A stretch of DNA of 64,000 nucleotides from CAWHJN01 sp963829705. GTDB lineage: Bacteria; Bacteroidota; Rhodothermia; Rhodothermales; BA12. Every line of letters begins with the position of its first letter. The first letter of the stretch is position 1. The DNA lies in contig CAWHJN010000005.1 of assembly GCA_963829705.1 (NCBI GenBank), positions 1,550,001 to 1,614,000 on the forward strand. Reading direction: 5' to 3'. Both the position numbers and the translations under genes were made by a program. This document shows positions 25,724-36,246 of the stretch, in pieces. Below the pieces are notes generated by a model. The model searched no databases and was not told the DNA's origin. It saw only the letters and a program-made list of their open reading frames with translations.

Positions 25724-25906
25724 GCGGGCGCGGGCAGACTGTGAAAGCCCCGGTGAGAGTTGGCCGGGCAGAAAGGGGTTCCGTAGATTCTCTGAGCACG
25801 TTTTACGTCCTCCGGCGTCTTTTCGTCTGCCTGCTTGCCTTTCGGCCCAGCGCCAGACGCCTCGCCTACCACCCGTCCAGAGGACGCTCACCCTATCGTC
25901 TCCTCC

Positions 25907-27088
25907 ATGAAGCTCCACGAATACCAGGCCAAAGACCTCCTCGCGCGCTACGGCGTCACCACGCAGCCGGGCCGCGTCGCCACGACGGTCGAGGAGGCTG
26001 TCGCCACCGCTACGGCCATGCAGCGTGAAGACGGCACCGACACGTTCGTCATCAAGGCGCAGATCCACGCGGGCGGGCGCGGCAAGGGCGGCGGCGTCAA
26101 GCTGGCGCGCTCGCTCGACGAAGTGCGCGAAAAGGCCGAGGCGATCCTGGGGATGCAACTCGTCACGCCCCAGACCGGCCCCGAGGGCCAGAAGGTCCGC
26201 AGCGTGCTCATCGCGGGCGACGTGTATGCCGACGGTGCGAAGGAATACTACCTCGGCGTCACGCTCGACCGCGCCAAAAGCATGAACGTCATCATGGCGT
26301 CCACCGAGGGCGGTGTCGAGATCGAGGAGGTGGCCGAGCACACGCCGGAGAAAATCCTGAAAGTGTGGGTCGAGCCCGGCGCGGGCCTCCAGGGCTACCA
26401 GGCGCGCGAACTCGCTTTTGGACTCGGACTCGAAGGCCCTGCCTTCAAAAAAGCCGTCAAGTTCATCGCCGCGCTCTACAAGGCGTACGAAGAAAGCGAT
26501 GCTTCGCTCGCCGAGATCAACCCGCTGCTCGTGACGCCCGCGGGCGACGTGATCGCCGTCGATGCCAAGATCACGCTGGACGACAACGCGCTCTTCCGCC
26601 ACAAAGACCTCGAAAGCCTGCGCGACATCCACGAGGAGGATCCGCTCGAAGTCGAGGCGGGCGAGCACAACCTCAACTACGTCAAGCTCGACGGCAACGT
26701 GGGCTGCATGGTCAACGGCGCGGGCCTGGCGATGGGCACGATGGACATCATCAAGCTCGCGGGCGGCGAACCGGCCAACTTTCTCGACGTGGGCGGCGGC
26801 GCGAACGCGCAGACCGTCGAGGCGGGCTTCCGCATCATCCTCAAAGACCCGAACGTCAAGGCCATCCTCGTCAACATCTTCGGCGGCATCGTGCGCTGCG
26901 ATAGGGTGGCCAACGGCATCGTCGAGGCGGCGCAGAAGGTGGACATCCACGTGCCGCTCATCGTGCGCCTCCAGGGCACGAACGCCGAGGAAGGGCAGCA
27001 GATTTTGAAGGACAGCGGTTTGAAAGTGGAGACGGCCATTCTTCTGAAGGAAGCTGCCGAAAAGGTCACGACGGCCCTGGCGGCGTAG
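25907..27088 (+). CDS. sucC: Succinyl-CoA synthetase (ADP-forming), beta subunit
   Basis: The beta subunit of the TCA-cycle enzyme that converts succinyl-CoA to succinate with ATP formation. The 393-residue length is standard. It starts MKLHEYQAKDLLARYGV, has the ATP-grasp segments VIKAQIHAGGRGKGGGVKLA and LAEINPLLVTPAGDVIAVDAK, and the C-terminal ligase part with FLDVGGGANAQTVEAGF and VNIFGGIVRCDRVANGIVEA. The alpha subunit gene sucD is not adjacent in this window. A GNAT gene follows after a 96-bp gap with GGTTGGTTGGATGG and its inverted counterpart. Confidence 0.97.
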   Translation: MKLHEYQAKDLLARYGVTTQPGRVATTVEEAVATATAMQREDGTDTFVIKAQIHAGGRGKGGGVKLARSLDEVREKAEAILGMQLVTPQTGPEGQKVRSVLIAGDVYADGAKEYYLGVTLDRAKSMNVIMASTEGGVEIEEVAEHTPEKILKVWVEPGAGLQGYQARELAFGLGLEGPAFKKAVKFIAALYKAYEESDASLAEINPLLVTPAGDVIAVDAKITLDDNALFRHKDLESLRDIHEEDPLEVEAGEHNLNYVKLDGNVGCMVNGAGLAMGTMDIIKLAGGEPANFLDVGGGANAQTVEAGFRIILKDPNVKAILVNIFGGIVRCDRVANGIVEAAQKVDIHVPLIVRLQGTNAEEGQQILKDSGLKVETAILLKEAAEKVTTALAA

Positions 27089-27184
27089 GGAACGTGGGTC
27101 GGGTTGGTTGGATGGTGAGTGGGTGGATCCGCATTTCCCTTCTAACAGCCAGCCAGCCATCCCGCAATCAACCAACCTGCTCCC

Positions 27185-27595
27185 ATGGAACCCAGGAAAA
27201 CCGAGGCGCTGACGCTACGCGAAGGGCTCGACGGGCTGACGCCCAGCCGCATCGTGACGCTGTACCGCCGCGCGCCGCTCTACCGCGCCGTGGCGGACCC
27301 GGCAAAGGTGCAGAAGATGTACGAAAACGCCTCGTTCGTGCTGTCGGCGTGGCACGGCAAGCGGCTCGTGGGCGTGGCGCGCGTAATGACGGACGGCGTG
27401 CTGTTCTCCTACCTGTGCGACCTCGCCGTCGAGCCGGACGTGCAGGGGGTGGGCATCGGACGGGCGCTCATCGACGGGGTGCTCGAACGCTGCAAAGGCA
27501 CCGAACTGCTGCTGCGCGACTCCGATATGTCGGTGCGGTTCTACGAAAAGCTCGGCTTCAAACGCGTCGGCAATGCGTGGGGAATCAACGCATAA
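27185..27595 (+). CDS. GNAT family N-acetyltransferase
   Basis: A 136-residue acetyl-CoA-dependent acetyltransferase. The acetyl-CoA binding motif A is CDLAVEPDVQGVGIGRALID (Q/RxxGxG/A as VQGVGIGRA), and motif B is SVRFYEKLGFKRVGNAWGI. Substrate is unknown. The upstream 96-bp gap contains GGTTGGTTG and CAACCAACC arms that could fold into a hairpin ahead of the start. It converges with the BON-domain gene, 10 bp between stops. Confidence 0.88.
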   Translation: MEPRKTEALTLREGLDGLTPSRIVTLYRRAPLYRAVADPAKVQKMYENASFVLSAWHGKRLVGVARVMTDGVLFSYLCDLAVEPDVQGVGIGRALIDGVLERCKGTELLLRDSDMSVRFYEKLGFKRVGNAWGINA

Positions 27596-27605
27596 GAGAT
27601 AGCCC

Positions 27606-28004
27606 CTATCCTTCTTTCCGCACGTGCAGGTGGGCCACCACGCCCTCGACGCCCCGAACGGCACGCACGGCGTCGACGACGAGCTGGCGGTCGAGCGCGT
27701 GTGCGACGGTGCCATGGAGCGTCACGACGCCGCCCTGCACGTAGAAGCGCACGCCTTGCAGCGAGGTGTACTGCAAGTCCCGCTCGAATACGCGCGCGAG
27801 CTTCAAGGCCAGATGCTGGTCGTGCCGGGTGCGCTCCTGCTCCATAGATCGCGGGGGGTGCGAGCCTCGCAGGCGCTTTACAGGATGCCTGAGCCACTGC
27901 GACACGCGGGCGCCGAAGGGCAGGGGGGCGTCGTCGGAGGAGGCACGGTCGCGCACGCGAAAGGTAGCTGAGAGGGCATCCGCAGGAGGGTTATAAACAG
28001 CCAC
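27606..28004 (-). CDS. BON domain-containing protein
   Basis: A 132-residue protein whose second half is a BON domain: LALKLARVFERDLQYTSLQG, VRFYVQGGVVTLHGTVAHAL and DAVRAVRGVEGVVAHLHVRK. BON domains bind phospholipids or other surfaces in periplasmic and envelope proteins. No signal peptide is visible; the basic N-terminal half (VSQWLRHPVKRLRGSH) is of unknown function. The proposed start is a GTG at 28004; an internal ATG at 27845 would give just the BON domain. It lies downstream of lptD on the same strand. Confidence 0.75.
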   Translation of the reverse strand: MAVYNPPADALSATFRVRDRASSDDAPLPFGARVSQWLRHPVKRLRGSHPPRSMEQERTRHDQHLALKLARVFERDLQYTSLQGVRFYVQGGVVTLHGTVAHALDRQLVVDAVRAVRGVEGVVAHLHVRKEG

Positions 28005-28073
28005 CTACGCAGCGGATTTTGGGCAGATCCGCGCCTCTTCATCCGCAATCCACGTGCCGTCTCGTGCCACGCC

Positions 28074-30737
28074 TCAGAACAGGTTGGGCGTGCGCGACCG
28101 GGGCTGGTCGAGCCGCAGCAACTCGCGCAACTTGCCGCTTTTGACCTGAAGTGTGAACGAGTACGACTGGTAGCGCCCGAAGGGAATCCACGAGAACGAC
28201 ATCTCCCAGCACTCGAAGTCGCGCAGAAACGACAGGTTGGTGGCGCTGATCTCTTTCTGGATGAGATCGTAGCCCGACCGCCCCTGCACTTTCCAGTTGG
28301 GTGTGAGGCTGAAGTCGAAGCTCGTGTTGAAGATGGCGCGCGGCGTGCTGTCGAGGCGGTACGTGCCGTCGGGCTGGCGTACTTCCCGGCGGGAGAGGCC
28401 GTACGAGAAGTCGCCCGACAGCGTCCACGGGATGCTGAAGTCGGCATACGGCGCGCGGCCAATCAGGCCCGCGGCCTGGCGCGCGGGGTCGTAGCGGTCG
28501 GGGCCGTACGCCTCGTCGAACGCGCCCCGCGACGCGCCCGGCACGAAGTCGTCGAACGTCGCCTGCTGCGACGGGCGGGCGGCACCACGCCGCTTGCTCG
28601 CCAGGCGCGTGCTCGCGCTCAACGTCAGGCTCGTCAGGCGCGCGAAGCTGAGCTGGCGCAGGTTGAAAACGGGCGTCGAGGCGTCGTTTCCGTAGCCGTA
28701 CGGCGAAAACGACGACGACACGTTCACGTCCACCTGCCCGAACAGCCGCGTCCGCGCCCGCACGCTGATGGGGGCGAGGCGCAGCGAATCAACGGCGAAG
28801 TTGTAGGCTGTGCTCGCGCTGAGGTTGAGGAGCGTCACCGGCTCGCGGCGCACGGCGCCGGTCGTGTCGGTGCGCGTGCGGCGCGTCTCGAAGACGTTGT
28901 CGAGGTTGAAGGTCAGCGCGGCCACCTCGCCCTGCCGCACGTCGCTCACGATGGGGTAGCGGATCGCCGCGCCGCTCGTGTCGCGGTAGGTGCGCGTGTA
29001 GCCCCACGTGGGGCGCGAAAAGTCGGGCTGGTACGAGAAACCGAACGTCGGGCGGACGGTGTGGCGCAGCCCGTCGTACGGTCCGGCGCGCAAGGGGAAG
29101 ATGCCGTAGATCGTCGTGTTGGCGTTGAGCGAGGTGCTGAACTGCCGGAGCGCGAAAAAACCCGACTGTGGCGTCGTCACCACCCGCCCCGTCGAATCCA
29201 CGACCTCGCGTCGGTCGGTTTCGAGATACCACGTCTCGCGGTAGTCGAAACTCGGCACGAGCGTCGCCCGCAGCGGGGTGCCGAGGAGCGGGAGTTTTTC
29301 CACCTGTACCGAGGCGTTGACGGGAATCGTGTGCGTCGTGCGGAAGCGGTAGCCCGTGCCGTCGTCGAGCGTGGCGCGGCGGTACTTGGAGGGCGAAACG
29401 AGCGCCTCGAACCAGTCGATACTCGCCGCCGCTGTGTCGCCCCGGTTGACGAGGACGGTGTCGGCCCTCGGGTTGAACGAAAAGCTGTTCGACACCTGCC
29501 CCGAATAGCGGTACGAGATCGACTCCAGCAGCGACTGCCGCCTGCCCGAAGGCCCGCCACGCTTGAACGGATGCCGCTCGTTCTGTGAGAGGTTGAGCGT
29601 CGGCAGGGTCAGGTTCACGCTGCCCGTCTGCAGCTGCTGCTGCTGCGACACACTCAGCGACAGCGACCGCCCCGCCGTGGGCCAGCGCGTCGAGTAGTTA
29701 ATCGAACTCGACACGGTCTGCGCCACCCGGTCGCCGAAGCGGTCGGAAGCGCGGCGCAGGTAGTTGGTGGACGACAGGTTGACGTTGCCGTTGAGCGTCG
29801 CGCGCTGCCCGAACTGCTGGTTGTGCTGCCACCGGATGGACGTGGTGGCGTACTGCTGGAAGTCGCGGTCGGTCTTCTCGCCGCTGCGGTTGTTGCCGTA
29901 GGCGAGGTCGAGCGTGCCGCTGTAGTAGTAGCGCCGGTTGTAGCGGAACGTGGGCCGGACCTCCCAGCTTCCGCCCGTCCAGAAGCCACCGCGCACCTGC
30001 AGGTCGGCGTAGTCGCTGAGCGGCCAGTACCAGCCGAAATCCTTGAGGTAAAAGCCGCGCTGGTCCTCGCCGTACTGCGGCGCGAGCGGCCCGGCGCGGC
30101 GGCCTTCGATGTTGGGCAATACGCCGAACGGCAGCCACAGCGGCGTTGGGATGTTGAACAAAAACAGCTGGATGGGGCCGGTGTAAATCCACTCGTCTTC
30201 GACCTTCAGCTTGCCCGCGCGCAGCGAATACGACGGGTCGTCCACGCAGTCGCACGTCGTGTAGATGCCGTCGCGGGCGTAGGCCGTCGAGTCCTCGTCC
30301 ACTTTCACGACGCGGGCTTTGAGAAAACCGTCGTCGAGATTGGTGCGGGCGTTCTGGAAGCGCCCGCGCTGCGTGCTCAGATTGAAGGCGATGCGGTCCA
30401 TCTCGAACGTTTCGCTGCCGCGCGCGAACGAGGGGCGGCCCACGTAGCCGGTGTCCGTTTCCAGGCCGCGCGCTTCGAGCAAATCGAGGCCCAGCAGCAC
30501 GTCGATCCGGTGCGCGCCGAGCGTCACCTCGCCGTAGGTGATCTTCGAGTCGCCGTAGAGCGTCGCCGTGTCGCCGCTCGCCTCGTCGAAGATGAGGACG
30601 AGCGAGTCGCGCGCCGCCAGCACGATGGGCTTGTCTACCGTCCGGGGTGCGGGCGTGCCCGCCGTCTGCGCCTGCGCCGTAGCAGCGAAGGCGAGCAGCA
30701 GCAGAAGATTAGACCACCAGGCGCGAGGCGCGTTCAT
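28074..30737 (-). CDS. LptD-like LPS-assembly outer membrane protein
   Basis: An 887-residue outer membrane protein of the Bacteroidota-type 'putative LPS assembly protein LptD' family, which would insert lipopolysaccharide into the outer leaflet. A signal peptide (LLLLLAFAATAQAQ) precedes an OstA-like N-domain (TATLYGDSKITYGEVTLGAH, LDLLEARGLETDTGY). The barrel starts around LFLFNIPTPLWLPFGVLPN. Cysteines TTCDC (about residue 160) and FECWEMSFSWIPFGRY near the C-terminus could form the disulfide typical of LptD. It overlaps the ROK gene by 29 bp and is the last gene of the enolase-FtsB-ROK-lptD run. Confidence 0.88.
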   Translation of the reverse strand: MNAPRAWWSNLLLLLAFAATAQAQTAGTPAPRTVDKPIVLAARDSLVLIFDEASGDTATLYGDSKITYGEVTLGAHRIDVLLGLDLLEARGLETDTGYVGRPSFARGSETFEMDRIAFNLSTQRGRFQNARTNLDDGFLKARVVKVDEDSTAYARDGIYTTCDCVDDPSYSLRAGKLKVEDEWIYTGPIQLFLFNIPTPLWLPFGVLPNIEGRRAGPLAPQYGEDQRGFYLKDFGWYWPLSDYADLQVRGGFWTGGSWEVRPTFRYNRRYYYSGTLDLAYGNNRSGEKTDRDFQQYATTSIRWQHNQQFGQRATLNGNVNLSSTNYLRRASDRFGDRVAQTVSSSINYSTRWPTAGRSLSLSVSQQQQLQTGSVNLTLPTLNLSQNERHPFKRGGPSGRRQSLLESISYRYSGQVSNSFSFNPRADTVLVNRGDTAAASIDWFEALVSPSKYRRATLDDGTGYRFRTTHTIPVNASVQVEKLPLLGTPLRATLVPSFDYRETWYLETDRREVVDSTGRVVTTPQSGFFALRQFSTSLNANTTIYGIFPLRAGPYDGLRHTVRPTFGFSYQPDFSRPTWGYTRTYRDTSGAAIRYPIVSDVRQGEVAALTFNLDNVFETRRTRTDTTGAVRREPVTLLNLSASTAYNFAVDSLRLAPISVRARTRLFGQVDVNVSSSFSPYGYGNDASTPVFNLRQLSFARLTSLTLSASTRLASKRRGAARPSQQATFDDFVPGASRGAFDEAYGPDRYDPARQAAGLIGRAPYADFSIPWTLSGDFSYGLSRREVRQPDGTYRLDSTPRAIFNTSFDFSLTPNWKVQGRSGYDLIQKEISATNLSFLRDFECWEMSFSWIPFGRYQSYSFTLQVKSGKLRELLRLDQPRSRTPNLF

Positions 30738-31692
30738 CCGCCTGTTCGAATATCAGGTGCGCCGCGCCGAGCATCCCGGCCTCGTTGCCGAGCGTTTCCT
30801 GGAGGATTTCGATGCCGTCGCGCAACCCCGTCAGAACGTAGCTCTGCACGGTTTCGCGCGCGGGCTGGAGGATAAAATCGCCCGCTGCCGACACGCCGCC
30901 GCCGACGATGACCTTCCGGATGTCGAGCAGGTTGATGACCGATCCGAGGACGCAGGCGAGCTTCTGGCCCGCCCATGCGAGCACCTCGCGCGCCGCCACG
31001 TCGCCCGCCTGCGCGGCCTCGTGGAGGTGGCGCGGCGTCATCCCGGCGAGGTCGGGGCCGAGGAGCGTGAACACGAGGCTTTCCGGGTGCTTGTGCAAAA
31101 AGCGCCGCGCGTGCTCGACGAGGAAGGCGTTGCCCAGATACGCCTCGATGGCTCCGCGCACGCCCGAGTTGGCCGGCGGTCCGTCGTAGTCGATGGACAT
31201 GTGGCCGATTTCTCCGGCGGCTCCCGTGACGCCGCGAAACAGCTTCTTGTTGAAGACGATCGCGCCGCCGACGCCCGTGCCCAGCGTCACCATCAGGAAC
31301 GATTGGAAGGGCCTTCCCGCGCCAAAAAACGCCGATCCCAGGCCCGCGACGTTGGCGTCGTTGTCCACCACCACGCGCAGGTTCGGGTTGATGCGGGTAT
31401 GCAACTCTTGCTCGATGTCCACCACCGTCCAGCCCGGCAGGTTGGGTGGGTAGGACACCGTCTGCCGCGTCAGTTCGATGGAGCCGGGTGCGCCCACGCC
31501 CACGCCCACCACGCACGCCAGCCCGACCTCCGAGGCCGTCTCCTCGATCAACCCCGCGATCAGGTCGAGCACGTGCGCCGGGCCGAGGTGCGCCTCGGTG
31601 GGGCGGCTCGCCTCGCGCACGATGCCCGTGCCACGCTTCACCAGCGCCGCCTTGATCGACGTTCCTCCGAGGTCTATCCCAATGGCGTACAC
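30709..31692 (-). CDS. ROK family sugar kinase lacking the zinc-binding cysteines
   Basis: A 327-residue ROK-family protein, probably a glucokinase. The ATP motif is GIDLGGTSIKAAL and the second phosphate motif is TLGTGVGGAIVFN; GEIGHMSIDYDG carries the zinc-site histidine position. The usual CxCGxxGC zinc motif reads PANSGVRGAIEAYLG, so all three cysteines are replaced. The GTG at 31692 is the best start because it places DLGGT seven residues in; no ATG is suitable. It follows FtsB/DivIC by 11 bp and overlaps lptD by 29 bp, suggesting translational coupling. Confidence 0.88.
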   Translation of the reverse strand: MYAIGIDLGGTSIKAALVKRGTGIVREASRPTEAHLGPAHVLDLIAGLIEETASEVGLACVVGVGVGAPGSIELTRQTVSYPPNLPGWTVVDIEQELHTRINPNLRVVVDNDANVAGLGSAFFGAGRPFQSFLMVTLGTGVGGAIVFNKKLFRGVTGAAGEIGHMSIDYDGPPANSGVRGAIEAYLGNAFLVEHARRFLHKHPESLVFTLLGPDLAGMTPRHLHEAAQAGDVAAREVLAWAGQKLACVLGSVINLLDIRKVIVGGGVSAAGDFILQPARETVQSYVLTGLRDGIEILQETLGNEAGMLGAAHLIFEQADERASRLVV

Positions 31693-31703
31693 ATCACTCA
31701 GGG

Positions 31704-31991
31704 TTAGCGTGAAAGGGGATAGACGGTCTCGCCGGGGCGGCGCATCCCGTACTGCTCGCGGGCGACCTGCTCGATCACGTCGGGCGCGTCCACGGATTCG
31801 AGTTGCTCCTGCAACACCTCCAGTTCGTCCTGCAACCGGGCATTCTCGGCCTGCGTCTCGTGCAACTCGTACGTCCACCGGGCGCGCTGCACGATGTTGT
31901 GCGTGTCGAAAAAGAGCACCCACAGCCCGACGAACACCAGCACGCCGAGCACGATGCGGCGGACGAGGGGATGGGATTCGGAAGTGGACAT
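31704..31991 (-). CDS. Septum formation initiator family protein (FtsB/DivIC-like)
   Basis: A 95-residue bitopic division protein. One membrane helix (RIVLGVLVFVGLWVLFF) is followed by a coiled coil (ELHETQAENARLQDELEVLQ) and the family's C-terminal motif IEQVAREQYGMRRPGETVY. It would join FtsL and FtsQ at the septum. Its position next to enolase is conserved across many bacteria, which supports the call. The ATG at 31991 is chosen because it leaves a short cytoplasmic tail. Confidence 0.92.
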   Translation of the reverse strand: MSTSESHPLVRRIVLGVLVFVGLWVLFFDTHNIVQRARWTYELHETQAENARLQDELEVLQEQLESVDAPDVIEQVAREQYGMRRPGETVYPLSR

Positions 31992-32117
31992 GGCCAGGAG
32001 CGGATAGCCTGCGAGGATGATACGGAATGCCGGGGTGATTGGCGCAGGGCGACTGGTAACTGGTGGAGGGCAGGGAATGCTGTCTCTAACCATTCACCCT
32101 TTACTCTTCACCCTTCT

Positions 32118-33401
<1,284 letters not shown>

Positions 33402-33448
33402 GGGAAGCAGGGGCTTGGTGAGTGTTGACGTCTCAAAATAGGGGACCA

Positions 33449-33471
33449 GAGAGGTTGGAGGTTGGAGATTT
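33449..33471. repeat. GTTGGAG-type intergenic repeat copy in the enolase leader
   Basis: GAGGTTGGAGGTTGGAGATT on the plus strand (antisense to eno transcription), 48-70 bp before the eno start. It resembles the units at 5257-5338 and 63600-63639. Function unknown. Confidence 0.5.
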
Positions 33472-33501
33472 GCGATGGAGAAACCGCTTTCAGATGCCAA
33501 C

Positions 33502-33534
33502 AAAAAACCGGCGGCACCCAAAAGTACCGCCGGT
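33502..33534 (-). terminator. Intrinsic terminator after the TPR gene
   Basis: On the minus strand ACCGGCGG, a 12-nt loop, CCGCCGGT and six T residues follow each other (arms at 33527-33534 and 33507-33514, T-run 33502-33507). This is a textbook Rho-independent terminator ending the DUF4270-outer membrane protein-TPR run before the eno promoter region. Confidence 0.9.
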
Positions 33535-33580
33535 CTGAGTAAAGCATCAGAGGTGAGGCGAGGTCATCCAACCTCCCGCA

Positions 33581-34888
33581 TCACCGCACCCGCGTCGTGG
33601 CTCCGAAGCCGCAGCCAACCGGGTAGCTTGATCCACGCTGGATGCCTTTGAGAAAGAGGTCTTCCGTCGAGGGATACCCACGGCGCGCACCGGCGATGCG
33701 GCTGCTGGCCGTCTGGGCTACGCTCGGGTCGCGCGAGGCGGCACGCTCGTACCAGTCGGTGGCGTACCAGTAGATCGCCCCCCGGTCGATGCCGGTCCCG
33801 CAGGCGCTCGCCATGATGGTGTCGCCGATGCCGATGATGGCGGCTCCGTAGTTGGGGTCGATGTCGAGCGCCTTCTGGTAGGCCGCACGCGCGGCGCTGA
33901 TCGAGCCTGCGCGGTGGCGCATGATGCCGATGTTGTACCAGATGTCGCGCTTGTCCTCGTCGGTTTCGCTCGCGGCGATGGCCTTCTCGTAGAGTTCGAT
34001 GGCCCCGTTGTCGTCACCGGCATCCGAGCGGATACCCGCGAGGATGCGGTACATGCGCGCCGACGGCTCCGCCTCCAGCTTCTGCAGAATCTGCGGTTCG
34101 AGGACCGACATCTCTTCCGTCCACTTTTTGCGCGTGGCGATGTCGATGATGATGTCGAGCGCTTCCTCGTCGTCCGGGTTCTCGGCGAAGCGCGCCTTGT
34201 AGAAGTCGAACTTCTCCTCGTCGGTGCCGAAGAGCGAGCCCATGTAGTTATCGACGTAACTGGTCAGCGCCGTGTCAGCCGGGAAGCGCTCCTTGATCTC
34301 GTTGCCGAACTCCAATGCTCTGGCCTTGTCGCCCTTCTGGAGCAGGTCGGCGTAGAGGAACTGCACGGTGTAGCTGTCCACGCTGTCGGGCTGCAACTCG
34401 TAGGCTTCCTGGTACAGCGTCGTCACCTCGCCCTGGCGGTCGGGCAGGTCCTGCGCGTACTTCTGGAGAATGCGGCCTTTCTCGATCTTCGCGTACGCCG
34501 GGTTGACGGGCGTACCTGCCTTCTCGATCACAGGCAGCATCGCGTCGTAGGTGACGAGGACGGAGTCGAGGTAGGCGGTCTTCGTCGCCTGATCGGTGGC
34601 CTCGGTGGCCATGTGCTCGTAGATCTCCATCAAGCGCCGGAAGTGGCGGTCGTTGCTGCTGCTGGCGTTGAAGGTGGGCGCGCAGCTGATGATCCAGCGC
34701 AGGTGCGGCAGGGCATCCACGTACGCCTCGTTCTTGAACGACTCGTAGTAGAGTGAATAGTTGATCGCTTTGTCGTCTTCCGTCACCTCACCGCAGTCCA
34801 CGGAGAACAGCGGCGCTTGCGCTCGCGCAGTCGGAGCCACGACCAACAGGAGGGCGAAGAGAAGCAACTTGGAAAAGGTCGATGTCAT
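33581..34888 (-). CDS. Periplasmic TPR-repeat protein
   Basis: A 435-residue exported protein. The ATG at 34888 gives a signal peptide (KLLLFALLLVVAPTARAQ). Helical TPR-like units run through the protein, clearest at GDDNGAIELYEKAIAASETD, DIWYNIGIMRHRAGSISAAR and AAYQKALDIDPNYGAAIIGI. Cysteines in VDCGEV, IISCAP, MASACGTG and VGCGFG may form disulfides in the periplasm. It resembles tetratricopeptide proteins common in Bacteroidota envelopes; no specific function can be given. It follows the outer membrane protein gene by 56 bp and ends at a strong terminator. Confidence 0.85.
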   Translation of the reverse strand: MTSTFSKLLLFALLLVVAPTARAQAPLFSVDCGEVTEDDKAINYSLYYESFKNEAYVDALPHLRWIISCAPTFNASSSNDRHFRRLMEIYEHMATEATDQATKTAYLDSVLVTYDAMLPVIEKAGTPVNPAYAKIEKGRILQKYAQDLPDRQGEVTTLYQEAYELQPDSVDSYTVQFLYADLLQKGDKARALEFGNEIKERFPADTALTSYVDNYMGSLFGTDEEKFDFYKARFAENPDDEEALDIIIDIATRKKWTEEMSVLEPQILQKLEAEPSARMYRILAGIRSDAGDDNGAIELYEKAIAASETDEDKRDIWYNIGIMRHRAGSISAARAAYQKALDIDPNYGAAIIGIGDTIMASACGTGIDRGAIYWYATDWYERAASRDPSVAQTASSRIAGARRGYPSTEDLFLKGIQRGSSYPVGCGFGATTRVR

Positions 34889-34944
34889 GGCGTCAGGGTT
34901 GATCCCGGTGGGTGGGTGATCTGGTGGATTAAGACACGCGGAGT

Positions 34945-36246
34945 TCAGCGGAGTTTCTGGCGCTCGAACCACCGCTCGCCGATGTTGACGATCAGGCCGA
35001 TGCGGTAGTAGCGGTCGCGCACGAGGTCGTTTGCTGCTTCGCCCCGCGTGCCTACCTCGAAGTTTAAATCAAGCTGCGTGCCAGCGAGCAGCGTGGGCAG
35101 GCTGAGGCCGCCGGTGACGGCGTAAGTGCTTAACGCATAGTTGCTTACCGGATCGACGTAGTTGCGGTCGTAGTAGGCGCCCAGCCGGTAGGCCACACGC
35201 TTCAAATACGGCCCAAACGGCCTGCTTCCGGCGGGTACCACCTCGATTCCGCCCGACAGTCGCACCCGGTCCGCGAAATAGCTTTCGCCGCCGGTTTCGT
35301 AGCCTGGAAGCCCGAAATCGCTCTCGAACGACGACCACGGCTCGTACCGCCCATCGACCACGAACGTCCACCGACTGCCCACTATATAGGACGCTCCGCC
35401 AGCCAGTGTGAGCGGCAGATCCATCGACCCGCGGGCGGAGGTGGAGAGCGTGTCGGTGTCGAGGCTTTCGCCCAGCGACTTCACGCGCCGCCCGACGAGA
35501 TGCACCGGCGCGCCGATGGTGCCGCCCAGCATCAGCGCGTTGCCCTCGCCACCGACGCCGTCGAAGCGCCCCTGCACGCCCACGCTCGCCGAGAAACCCG
35601 ACAACCGCGTGGTGTTGTTGAGCGTCGTCCCGAAGTAGCCGGGTGTGGTGAAATTCGTCCGCCTCCGGTCTTCGATCAGGCCAAAGACGGCGCCTACCGT
35701 CGCGCCGACGCGCACCGCGTTCGACAGCGCCGCACCCACGCCCGCATCCACGCGGTGCAGGCCGCCGCTGCCCTCGAAGCCGACGCTGTAGTTGAGGGTG
35801 TCGCTCGACACCGGGTCGATGAGCGTGGCGGGCTGGCGCACCTGGTACGAGACGCGGCTGTAGGGCGCGTACTGAAGGCCCACGCCCATCTTGAGATCGG
35901 TGATGGGGAACGAGACCTGCACGGCCCCCAGCGCCCCGTCGGAGAGGCGCGTCTGCTCGTCTGTGGCGTCGGTGATCTCGATGCCTTCGAGGAAGCCGCC
36001 GAGGCTCAGACGGGTAAGCACCTGGTTGGAGAGCGACGCCGGGTTGGCGAACGACGTATACGCCGGGGTGGAGAGCGCGTAGCCGCCGCCGCCCAGCGCC
36101 GTCGCCCGCGACGATGGCAGCAAGATCAGTTCGCCCAGCCCGTAGCGGCTGTAGAGCGAGCCGTTGAAGGCGTTCTGCGCCTGCCCGGCGCCTGCCGTCA
36201 GCGCCATCAAAAGCAGGAAAAGGAAGATGCGTGGCATGAGGCTCAT
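34945..36246 (-). CDS. Outer membrane beta-barrel protein (FadL/OmpP1-like)
   Basis: A 433-residue exported barrel. The signal peptide is IFLFLLLMALTAGAGQAQ. The mature N-terminus (NGSLYSRYGLGELILLPSSR then ATALGGGGYALS) and TSFANPASLSN match Bacteroidota OmpP1/FadL-like proteins, which move hydrophobic molecules or have structural roles. The rest is alternating beta-strand sequence ending in an aromatic-rich strand (IGERWFERQKLR). Its ATG overlaps the DUF4270 stop in ATGA, so translation is coupled. Confidence 0.85.
   Translation of the reverse strand: MSLMPRIFLFLLLMALTAGAGQAQNAFNGSLYSRYGLGELILLPSSRATALGGGGYALSTPAYTSFANPASLSNQVLTRLSLGGFLEGIEITDATDEQTRLSDGALGAVQVSFPITDLKMGVGLQYAPYSRVSYQVRQPATLIDPVSSDTLNYSVGFEGSGGLHRVDAGVGAALSNAVRVGATVGAVFGLIEDRRRTNFTTPGYFGTTLNNTTRLSGFSASVGVQGRFDGVGGEGNALMLGGTIGAPVHLVGRRVKSLGESLDTDTLSTSARGSMDLPLTLAGGASYIVGSRWTFVVDGRYEPWSSFESDFGLPGYETGGESYFADRVRLSGGIEVVPAGSRPFGPYLKRVAYRLGAYYDRNYVDPVSNYALSTYAVTGGLSLPTLLAGTQLDLNFEVGTRGEAANDLVRDRYYRIGLIVNIGERWFERQKLR

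Noticed and set aside
24638..27175. An 845-codon minus-strand frame joining the LptF/LptG-type permease and the antisense of sucC
   Set aside because: Only the part from the GTG at 25723 resembles a permease; upstream codons are antisense of sucC.
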